From the NCBI GenBank assembly GCA_944472135.2, contig OX235265.1, positions 48,643,459 to 48,707,458 of the forward strand: a stretch of DNA of 64,000 bases. The letters run 5' to 3'. The DNA comes from Trichobilharzia regenti. Lineage: Eukaryota; Platyhelminthes; Trematoda; Strigeidida; Schistosomatidae. Shown piece by piece: positions 58,301-64,000 of this stretch (the stretch's first letter is position 1; every line of letters begins with the position of its first letter). The position numbers and the translations under genes were made by a program. The notes beneath the pieces were generated by a model. That model had not been told where the DNA came from, did not search any database, and worked only from the letters and a program-made list of their open reading frames with translations.

Positions 58301-61300
58301 ATGTTACGTTCAATGAACCTTGTGGGATGACCATTGTTAAGGAGATTTGATCGAAGGTAATCTAGTTCCCTATAATAAACTCGAGTGTACAGCTGAAAGG
58401 GTAAGTATATAGAAAATAATAAGGATTAAATGGATATTCAGCGTTGAGAACGCTTCTGACTCATGTCACTGACATTCTCAAACCATTTATTCTTGAATAC
58501 CCCAGTCAAGCAATCTTCACCCCCTATGGGACAAATACTCCATCGGCTGATATCTTGTTTTGATTTCAACACATGTAACTCTTTATCAACCTCCTTTTAC
58601 GTTGATGCATGAGTTGATGGCTTGACATATATCAAATGTGCCCTATTCCTGTCAATTGACGAAGATAGTGTATCTTCCCGAATGAAGGGAGTGATCAACA
58701 CATCCAATCGTTTCATTCCCTACCCTTAAAATAGGGGTCGGTGTACATCAGTCTTACAGAATCATCTTACAGATGACAGTGGACAGATCTCATCCTGAAC
58801 AAACCAAGACTTCTGAACATGATTTTCAGAAGACCATGTATTTTGCCATCGTCGTCACATAGAAAGACTATATCATGTGCATAGTCTAAATTGACGAGAC
58901 CATTTCCTGATAACAAGTCAACCTCTGAGTCAGTAAGGTCATCTAGGGTCACTTCGCATAGTGCATACATGAGGAAATTAAACAAGAATGGGGATGGTAA
59001 TCAACCCTGACAACCGCCACTGGTTATCATCAATTCAGATGAGAACTCTCGCGAAGCTCTCACATGGCTGCACGAGTCAGAGTGCCTTGATTAGTGAGAT
59101 AAGCTTTCTCAGTACTCCTTTCACCACCATGCATCTTACAATACCTGCTGGTTGGCGGAATCAAATCCTGTTTCACGTCTAGAAATGTGGCAAGCGTTGG
59201 ATACTAGTAAGTACGCATATTTTCCAGAATCTGTCGAAGAGTTAAATATATGATCAATACAACTTCCTCCTGTCCTTAAGGCTAACGGGCTTTCCCGCGT
59301 TTATTCCTCCAGAACAACGTTCATCCAACACACGATTCTTCAAACTATAGCATTAGACTCTACATTAGTCAAGTTAACTCTTCCGCGATTATCATAGGAA
59401 GAACAAACGCCATTCTCATAAACTGGGATAAATAGTGAATTACACCAGTCCATGGGTACTATTTCTGAGTGCCACAGATTACCTATCTTTTCAGTCACCT
59501 TGCATTCGAGCAGCCTTCTGACCCTGAATGCTCCAGCATGTAGTTAGCAGCGTTACTTTAAGCAAATACGACTGGTTTCTTGCGGTTATGGTCGCTATTA
59601 GGATGGCAGAGTTAACTGCATTCCATTAGGTGAAATATATATTTCATAATTTAAAAAAGGTTTCCGCCTGTAAAATGAGTGATTGTGTAGTGAAAAGAAA
59701 TGTATTTCGAGCAAGAGAATTTCTTTCTTCAGAAACAAAAATTTCTGATAAAAATGTGTACAACGCTGCAATATTTGCTGAGTAAAAGTAACGTTTATAA
59801 GCGTGTATTGGTAACACCTAACTCTAGAATATTTTTTATGATTGAATAAAATGTAATCCGGATACACCTTGAACAGTGATTACAGCACTTTATTCGATAA
59901 ATCAACAGGAATTCCTTATTATAATACTGTTATTATCTTCTTTAGTTCCTAGAGGTACATAGGGCTCTAATGATTTCGGTTCACTACCAACGTTTCCACC
60001 TGGCTCCACGACTACCTACATGCTTCCATCTCCTCTTCCCATCACCTCATCCATGTCACTGTCTCACTGATGACCAACTCACCGCTTCCCATTTGGGTTC
60101 CATTCGAGCGATGGACTGGCGTGTGATGTCACTCACTTGATGGTTTATCTTCTCAGAGTATGACCAATCCACCTCAATTTCTTCCTACACATTTGTTGCA
60201 CAATTCGTTCCTGATGGGTTGGTTTGCTCATTGCCAGAGATTCCTCACTATTGCTGATCTCTTCTGGCCGGCCATCTGATCTTGAGTGGTATTGAGCGAA
60301 GACAGCTATTGATGAAGGTCTTTTGTTTGTTCGTGATGCCCTTCACGACGTGCTGGTTAAGTCTCTGGTCCGTATAGTAACACTGACTCCACATTGAAGT
60401 TAAAAATCTGGATCTTATTTTTCATGCTGAGTGCTTTTGATCTCCGCACAGACTTGAGAGTAATGAAAGCTTGCTTTGCTTTCCCAATCCTTGCTTTGGT
60501 ATCCTCATCAGTTCCGTCGGCCTGCAGTTGAAACGATGCTTTTCTGGTATGTAGGTAAAGCAGGAATTCAGGAGGCTATTAAAATGTAAATGACCGATTC
60601 ACTTGTCTGTGTAAACTACATGAATTACGCAAATCCAGCTAGTCAGATTAAAATAAATGAATTATGCATGCTTTTCAGGCCCCTTTACACAATGTTTTGG
60701 TTTTTATTTGGATGTCTTGGTTTTGAAGTCTGTAGATCATCTTTTACTTGTTGGATCTTTGATAATTTTATCGTTAATGATGGAATTATAAATTGCGGAT
60801 ATTATCTAGCAAGCGAAAAGACACCGAAGAAAGAATGATTTCATTTCTAAACAGAAGTTTTGTCTATACTGATTGTCAACATCATGGTTTTCATAAAACA
60901 GTGATTTCTCCCTTAAATTTTACCATAAATTAGGAAAGTGAACTTCATAGCAAAGATACATAGAATCATGTATTCTCGTTTCTTCAATTTTGTCTATTAT
61001 AACCATAATATAACTACTATGATGTGTCAGTATCCGCAATGGACAAACATAGACTCTGCCAGAAGTAAATACAGTTATTCATGCTTTAAGAGGTAGAATC
61101 GTTTGAAATTAAAGGTGTAGATCAACCTATCATTATTGTGAATATATGTATTCCACAGTAGGGAAGAGAGAACTATTGATTTTCAATCTCTTGAAGATCG
61201 GTAGTTCGTTAATTTATTGAAGGGAAGAATCCGTCTGAATAAAGCTTGCAGTTAGTGTAACAGTAATTTACTCACTCACATATACTAGGATTCCTGATAG

Positions 61301-62147
61301 TCAGATGAAAGAGTTCTGAAAACTAGACAGCTGTTTTAAATCGCTGTATATCTAAGTTGATCTAAAACAGATATCATAACCAATTAAATCACTTCAGTTT
61401 CTAGCAGATACTAAGTGGAAATGGCAGTGCATTATGTCAAGCCATGTGTTTTCAAAACTCAAAGTCCAAGATAAAAATTGTATTAAAGTTGCCTCTAAAA
61501 ATCCAAAAAAAACCATTCAGATGACATAACTTTATGCAGTTAAGGTTATCCATGGCGCTATATTTGCCAGCTTCAAAGAAACATCATGTATGCCTTTGAC
61601 TATTATAAGTAGTTGTAAAAATACCGAAAATTTAGGCTTTTCTTGTCAATATTTACAGGTCGTATATTGTCCTTCCTTTATTCTTTTGAGTGCCCAGTGA
61701 AACATAGGACTTCCAGCCTTTAGCTGTGAAGTTTCAGTAGTAGTGATGTTATTCTCTTTTTTTTAGGGAGTGGAATCGCTAGCCTTATGCCTAACCTTCC
61801 CTCTATACTTGGTTTACTACCAGCTAAGGGAGGTTTAGGAGTGCATCGGTAGTGGATCGAATCCTGAGCAACGTGACAAGGTAGGTCAATATCCTACCAC
61901 TGAACCACCAACGCACTGGTCGTATACTATAGTCTGAAAGTAGTCCCTTTCTGAAACAAACAGCACACATTTTCAATTATGGAAAGCATATATATTTCTA
62001 AAACTTGATTTAACCTTTAAAGAGAAGTAATTCTCAAATAAAAATAAATAGTTCTCATATGTAGTAATGTAATGTAATCTTGTCTCTGCTTATAACCTTT
62101 AAACAATTTACAGAAGAAGAAGAGGACTATGCTGAATATAATGACAA
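46194..62147 (+). CDS. SLC13-family transporter gene B, first 5 exons, truncated by window
   Basis: Paralogue of gene A on the opposite strand. Exons are 46194-46313, 47036-47185, 51201-51316, 55805-55923 and 62114-62147, joining in frame to about 179 codons and two extra bases. The products are MKLPEIFKYVW (start), TEAIPIYVTALIP, HKRIAISILKLVGSDPKM, SNTATAAMM and EEEEDYAEYND. Lengths and phases match gene A apart from one extra codon in the micro-exon. No exon 6 counterpart was found before 64000, so the rest lies to the right. It is expected to be a membrane anion transporter like gene A; substrate unknown. Confidence 0.9.
46998..47025. repeat. (TCTA)n microsatellite at gene B exon 2 acceptor
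   Basis: About seven TCTA units followed by CTTTTTCAATAG. The repeat forms most of the pyrimidine-rich tract before exon 2. Confidence 0.9.
47036..47185 (+). CDS. SLC13 gene B exon 2
   Basis: This exon holds 50 codons in phase 0 with a GTAGGT donor. It encodes VAKASYVLLLMTGLWVTEAI and onward. The acceptor AATAG is preceded by a run of TCTA repeats that serves as most of the pyrimidine-rich tract. Confidence 0.92.
47645..48215. mobile_element. Inverted pair of Sm-alpha-like SINEs
   Basis: The minus copy is at about 47650-47815 (GATTGATATCAGTTAGTGAA) and the plus copy at about 48010-48205 (GTAACCAGGAGGTCGTAGGC; GCTCGAACCCTGATGG; CTAACTGATTTCAATCCGTG). Both use the ATCACGGATTGAT variant of the 3' end, so the arms share a subfamily. 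It lies in intron 2 of gene B. Confidence 0.65.
48795..49080 (-). repeat. Penelope-like element 3' noncoding fragment
   Basis: TTTGTGCAGAATAAGATGGT then ACCGTCGTTTATTTCG parallels 3090-3125, and ATTTCTAAACACATAAGTTG parallels the end of the GIY-YIG reading frame at 3540-3570. Its coding part may continue at 50270-50700 after the LINE insertion. Confidence 0.55.
49085..50060 (+). pseudogene. RTE-like LINE RT C-terminal half (second RTE family)
   Basis: Across frames it reads TIGVCQGCPLSPFPFNFITD (RT motif B), LKYTDDIVL (motif C, Tyr-Thr-Asp-Asp in place of the usual Ala/Val), then FGMRFAPVKCKIMLQEWTT and HVDHFTYSGICISPNGLIAD. The 145-codon stretch 49615-50052 ends with LHRQRWLGHVLRMPSHRLPR and QAMLADIRSGWKR, typical of the C-terminus. 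At least one stop and one shift are present. It is inserted in a Penelope-like fragment. Confidence 0.75.
50270..50700 (-). pseudogene. Penelope-like GIY-YIG relic
   Basis: A 138-codon open stretch reads SYCIYKFKCICNNNYIRRTE then RRVSLQFSKHVPENLHFMG. Compared with active Penelope domains, the Cys-Gly before the YI-G core and the EH pair are altered. The end RPKLNFCLYVC matches the usual R-K-P-x-L-C-x-Q tail. Confidence 0.65.
51201..51316 (+). CDS. SLC13 gene B exon 3
   Basis: This 116-nt exon lies between CTTTTAG and GTAGGT. It encodes DTNILFFGGLMVACAIENNY followed by IHKRIAISILKLVGSDPK. It ends in phase 2, as in gene A. Confidence 0.92.
51940..52115 (+). repeat. Degenerate Sm-alpha-like SINE
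   Basis: GTAACCTGGAGGTATCGGGT then TCAAACCCTGGCATGG, followed by AGTGAAGAGTCTTAAAATAG and GACAAAACAG. It has no partner copy. It lies in intron 3 of gene B. Confidence 0.45.
52365..52795. mobile_element. Inverted pair of Sm-alpha-like SINEs
   Basis: The minus copy is at about 52380-52555 and the plus copy at about 52610-52790. The right copy has GGCATTAATGGTCTACGGGC and GGGTTCAAGCCCCGGTGG, the left has its complement. The arms are only about 50 bp apart. Confidence 0.65.
52800..53575. other. Intron 3 of gene B, nothing recognised
   Basis: AT-rich DNA between the SINE pair and the LINE fragments; no repeat or exon-like signal was seen. Confidence 0.5.
53580..53895 (-). pseudogene. RTE-like LINE 3' fragment abutting the next copy
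   Basis: Antisense matches to the LINE C-terminus run from 53640 (GGGACAGCACGTCTCCAC) to GTCCGATCCATCTCC at 53885. Directly next to it, after an ATT-rich junction, the tail of the 53895-55130 copy begins. Confidence 0.6.
53895..55130 (-). mobile_element. RTE (SR2-like) LINE, 5'-truncated, RT palm to 3' tail
   Basis: Best preserved LINE in the window. The 223-codon frame at 54380-55051 has FIDFEKAFDSVDREVIWKLL (RT motif A), GVRQGCLLSPMIFLIAIDWI (motif B), DLDFADDICLISH (catalytic FADD motif) and TYLGSIVSTTGGTDED. It continues past one in-frame stop at 54380-54382 into MKSVLLYGSETWRV and RKKWRWIGHTLRK (53948-54352). A frameshift near 54110 then moves the conserved GRRRVGRPRVTW end to another frame. 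The 3' tail is complement of CTAAAGGATACAATAATAAT. The 5' end breaks at about 55132 in FRRNKSCIDQIAT. It lies in intron 3 of gene B, antisense to the gene. Confidence 0.85.
54380..55051 (-). CDS. RTE LINE reverse transcriptase open fragment (223 codons)
   Basis: Palm and early thumb region of a non-LTR reverse transcriptase. All three motifs A, B and C are intact (Asp in FIDFEKAFD at residues 10-18, FADD about residues 114-117), so this piece looks recently active even though the full element is not. The N-terminal endonuclease is missing, because the insertion is 5'-truncated as usual for target-primed LINE insertion. Confidence 0.8.
   Translation of the reverse strand: MEWQSPLYLNFIDFEKAFDSVDREVIWKLLRYYGVPSTIIHLIQQLYDNAACQVIHNGKLTEAFEVRTGVRQGCLLSPMIFLIAIDWIMRQTTATNEGTGIKWTDTKDLEDLDFADDICLISHKLEDMQVKSNKLAEEASKIGLHVNIDKTEIMKIPSQHQQHQQTKISINGKNLKETTSFTYLGSIVSTTGGTDEDIKARIGKARQAFITLKSVWRSTALSI
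55805..55923 (+). CDS. SLC13 gene B exon 4 (first SNT sodium motif)
   Basis: This 119-nt exon lies between TTGCAG and GTAAAG. It encodes LMLGFMLPSWFLSMWMSNTA followed by TAAMMITIVDALLTDFLKM. It keeps the SNT motif of the sodium/substrate site. Confidence 0.95.
56425..57489 (-). CDS. Penelope-like reverse transcriptase, 354-codon open frame
   Basis: Longest reading frame in the window. It covers the RT domain: SLDVESLFTNVPL (motif A, residues 63-75), DGTAMGSPLGP (motif B, 124-134), YVDD (catalytic, 162-165) and IPFLDVEL (202-209). It then has the RKPTWNGQLTHFYSCIPLSR block and the start of the linker (LNFKGDLVADILKRR, 309-323). It ends at TAG after SNL, before any GIY-YIG core, so the endonuclease is lost. 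The N-terminal fingers (K-D-H-K-P type sequence) are also missing; a stop lies just upstream of the chosen Met. It is antisense to gene B, in intron 4. Confidence 0.85.
   Translation of the reverse strand: MDTFILMYLDSLSNIKPYHPIAKWLSEMLEPVRQHLCKYSLRDTFEFIECIKDLNVNDKRMLSLDVESLFTNVPLTETICFLCNYMEKSNINVGVPVSYLKEFSLRCTLNVQFTFNGDIYRQKDGTAMGSPLGPLLADCFMASLESGVLKSTINKLLLYKRYVDDTFIVCYDNSDFNCILQEFNNSHPSIKFTVELESDSKIPFLDVELTRRDDGTLKRSIRRKPTWNGQLTHFYSCIPLSRKRALISALTHRVRKICSNDCMEEELLFLKNILAQNGYPTRFVEKNMKPKPKREEYDSAPKKTLYLNLNFKGDLVADILKRRMSSSLKKTFPAATLRENFDFNFFPCSFCSNL
57745..58400 (-). mobile_element. Penelope-like linker plus GIY-YIG endonuclease fragment
   Basis: The 128-codon frame at 57745-58131 begins MVGQYVKHRLPLLSTSVCIY and contains SFTCSCGAVYIGRCKRNLRK (residues 21-40), then RVAEH (41-45), the GIY-YIG core with its Arg and Glu. 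HEQKPKLCVQKRF closes it. Upstream to about 58400 the linker is readable with a stop (NGHPTRFIERNI; LAFKGDTNSELIKNRL). In element order this 3' part lies 5' of the RT frame at 56425-57489, so two 5'/3'-truncated copies sit head to tail, a known Penelope arrangement. Confidence 0.8.
58490..59560 (-). pseudogene. RTE-like LINE RT relic (same family as 49085-50060)
   Basis: The 72-codon stretch 58767-58985 reads LMYALCEVTLDDLTDSEVDL then LDYAHDIVFLCDDDGKIHGL, the motif C region with FADD changed to Tyr-Ala-His-Asp. Degraded upstream RT sequence continues to about 59560 in antisense. It is clearly dead. Confidence 0.6.
59935..60565 (-). pseudogene. RTE (SR2-like) LINE 3' fragment
   Basis: The tail complement is TAGTTCCTAGAGGTACATAG at 59943. 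The antisense C-terminus runs from there to about 60560, where GAAACGATGCTTTTCTGG matches the TYLGS region of the 53895-55130 copy. Several indels relative to that copy. Confidence 0.7.
60570..61680. other. Intron 4 of gene B, nothing firmly recognised
   Basis: The 82-codon open stretch at 60590-60838 is Cys- and Phe-rich with hydrophobic runs but matches no family I know and lacks supporting splice context. The rest is AT-rich. Confidence 0.45.
61685..61920 (-). mobile_element. tRNA-derived SINE with LINE-like tail (family S2)
   Basis: The tail complement is GCCCAGTGAAACATAGGACT. The body complement is CTTATGCCTAACCTTCCCTC. The head complement is GTGGATCGAATCCTGAGC then CCACTGAACCACCAACGCAC. 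It lies 195 bp before micro-exon 5 of gene B. Confidence 0.65.
62114..62147 (+). CDS. SLC13 gene B exon 5 (34-nt micro-exon)
   Basis: This exon encodes EEEEDYAEYND plus two bases of the next codon, between TTTACAG and GTAAGT. It corresponds to the 31-nt exon 5 of gene A and fits the exon 4 phase. Confidence 0.82.
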
Positions 62148-62299
62148 GTAAGTTAGAGTGATATTTTCTATTATGAATACCGACAATACGCCTTATCTCT
62201 AGGATAAATATTATTATCAAAATCCTCTTTCAATTGTCTGCAATTTACTTATCCAATAAACGTTATGTTTACAAAAATCATAGATATTTAAGTATTTGT

Positions 62300-62695
62300 T
62301 TGTAGGGATTTGATTGATTGGTTACAGGATTTCACCATGAGCTGACATTGGTTAGAGAACCGTAAGAAAACCTTCAAGCAGCACTGGGCAGCTGTTTCGT
62401 CCTAGTTTGTGAAGTCATGACCAGTAGGGTGCAGCTGGTTGGGTGTGAGGACAACTACGCGCCGTAGACATTGGCTAACGATCATGCTATGCAGTGAATT
62501 GGCAGAAGTTAGAATTCATGGGTCGTTGGATCGGGCCCCAGTGGCTTAATGGTCTACGAGCTAACTCGCCTTATAATCAGAAGGTCCTGGGTTCGAATCC
62601 CGGTGGCTGCGTACTGATGAAGACTCCAGTGCTGCTTGCAGGTTTTCCGATGGTTCTCTAAACTGCGTCAGCTCATGATGAAATCTTTTAACCAA
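62300..62695. mobile_element. Inverted pair of Sm-alpha-like SINEs
   Basis: A truncated minus copy at about 62305-62410 (GATTGATTGGTTACAGGATT) faces a plus copy at about 62525-62690. The plus head is the clearest in the window: GGCTTAATGGTCTACGAGC (box A) and GGGTTCGAATCCCGGTGG (box B). CTGATGAAGACTCC follows. It begins about 150 bp after exon 5 of gene B. Confidence 0.65.
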
Positions 62696-62699
62696 AAAA

Positions 62700-63455
62700 C
62701 CATAGAATTACTTTATTGAATATTCAGTACGTATAACATGTTGTTGGTACTCATAATAAGCGGCAGCATAGTTTAATAAATATGAACGTTTCAGCACATC
62801 CCATTCACACTGGAATTTCTCATCTTCTGGGCAATGTATTTATTTTGTATCTTATGCACAGTCCAAATGATAAATCAAATGTTGCTTTCTTACACTCACA
62901 TACACCTGTTAATGACACATAGAAGTTTAGAATATTTAGAAGTTTAAAGATTTATAAATACAGGAACTATGCTATTCAGTAATAATTTCAATGTGCTCTG
63001 TAAATGAATGCGTTTTCGTATTCCCCTGTCTACATCCTTTAGTAAGTAGGGTAAATACAAAGGTGTGGAATTACTAGTTAGAATGATAATGTATATACAG
63101 TATACTTGTTACTTGTTAACGGATTGACAAACTTCAGTTAAGTTAATTTTAAGAAACTAAGGTTCATTGTTAACTTTAATAAAGAAAACGCATATCTCAA
63201 TTTAAACTGTGGGACGACTCTAATAACAACCTACTTCATATGAATCTCATCTTGCCTCAATCAGCTAACTTGTCGCTTACAATGAAGCTTCACCAAACAT
63301 TTGACGTGACCAACCAACATGATCTTGTATTAGGCAACATATGATCAGTATCATTCATTCAGATTTATCTGTAAGGTCCTCAAAAATGTAAGTTGAACAA
63401 AAGCGAGAATAATAGATAAATTCGCGTACGCTGATCGTCTGAAAACAGTATCCTT
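62700..63455. other. Intron 5 of gene B, nothing recognised
   Basis: No exon 6 counterpart (expected GGIATxxGTPPN coding) and no repeat family seen. Confidence 0.5.
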
Positions 63456-63459
63456 CTTT

Positions 63460-63740
63460 GGTATATGGTAACTAGCAATGAAATCCATTCTACTTATTCC
63501 ATCTTTTTGGAGACCTGTCATCCAGGTGTATCTACATTCCCCAGTGAGTGACAGTGTTCTCACTGAGATTCAGACCGAATGCGCATTGTTTCAAACATCA
63601 GAGCAGTATCCACTAGACCACTTGGGCTATGAGAGTCAACTCCTGTGCAACGGGAATCAGTTACTATTTACTTCACTCAGTTCCAATTTTCCGGGTACTT
63701 AAGTGAGCTAAAATCTTCAGCTTCTGTCAACATGTCAATT
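63460..63740 (-). repeat. SINE fragment (family S5)
   Basis: CAATGAAATCCATTCTACTT, GTGTATCTACATTCCCCAGT and GTATCCACTAGACCACTTGG (tRNA-like head complement) match the 23560-23815 copy in the same order and end at CAACATGTCAATTG. Confidence 0.5.
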
Positions 63741-64000
63741 GAGGTGAAAATTTCGATTCAATGAATCAGCAGGAAAATCAAAATTGACTTAAATGCATCC
63801 TCTTCGTTTTCAAGGTGTGACTAAAGTTATTCATTATATAATTTAATAATTCCCATTGTAGCATTAAGAACACAATTTTCAGCGAAGAGACTCTTTTCAA
63901 CGAATTTATTATCAAGCTGTACAATCGTATATATATGGTTTTATAAAGAAATTATATCCGGTGAGGGAATTAGGTCAAAGGTGTAAATACATGAAATAAT

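Noticed and set aside
60590..60838. 82-codon plus-strand ORF, Cys/Phe-rich
   Set aside because: Looked like a possible small membrane protein, but there is no recognised motif, and it sits in a gene B intron beside LINE debris.
62150..64000. Possible exon 6 of SLC13 gene B
   Set aside because: No plus-strand match to the loop or GGIATxxGTPPN segment was found before the window ends.
1..64000. CRISPR array, operon, prophage or other prokaryotic system
   Set aside because: Repeats are dispersed animal-type transposons, the only host genes are spliced, and there are no regularly spaced direct repeats.

Overview
The window is animal genomic DNA, most likely from a blood fluke (Schistosoma or a close relative). 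It is AT-rich, with small exons in kilobase introns and conventional GT-AG splice sites. The mobile DNA is of types typical of schistosomes: Penelope-like elements with GIY-YIG endonuclease regions, RTE-like (SR2-type) and CR1/jockey-like LINE fragments, and several tRNA-derived SINE families, including one resembling the schistosome Sm-alpha repeat. No bacterial, phage or CRISPR content was seen. The genus call is inference from repeat style, not from a search.

Two host genes can be supported. Both encode SLC13-family sodium-coupled dicarboxylate/citrate/sulfate transporters, arranged head to head. Gene A is on the minus strand. Its start codon is at 30192 and I can place twelve exons down to 2813 (about 495 codons). 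The last membrane segments should lie left of the window. Gene B is on the plus strand. Its start codon is at 46194 and five exons run to 62147 (about 179 codons); it continues to the right. The first five exons of A and B have the same order, phases and lengths (120, 150, 116, 119, then 31 or 34 nt), so the pair is an inverted duplication. The 16 kb between the start codons holds only repeats and unassigned DNA.

Layout. 1-2.8 kb: a fold-back Penelope-like element, SINEs, no host exon. 2.8-30.2 kb: gene A, its introns loaded with LINE, SINE and Penelope debris, two copies of a 484-bp inverted repeat flanking three exons, a second fold-back element and a TTAGGG-like patch. 30.2-46.2 kb: intergenic DNA with inverted SINE pairs, CR1-like, RTE-like and Penelope remnants, and large hairpins. 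46.2-64 kb: the 5' part of gene B. Its introns hold an RTE-like fragment, the best preserved RTE LINE 3' half (about 53.9-55.1 kb), a 354-residue Penelope RT reading frame (56.4-57.5 kb) directly downstream of a second Penelope 3' fragment, and further LINE/SINE pieces.

The points most worth checking are: the head-to-head SLC13 pair with conserved micro-exon; an altered second sodium-site motif in gene A; the 484-bp inverted repeat around exons 8-10 of gene A; fold-back elements carrying a GIY-YIG fragment between long inverted arms; a tRNA-type SINE sharing its 3' tail with the RTE LINE; and Sm-alpha-like SINEs that occur as inverted pairs. I found no convincing undescribed enzymatic system.
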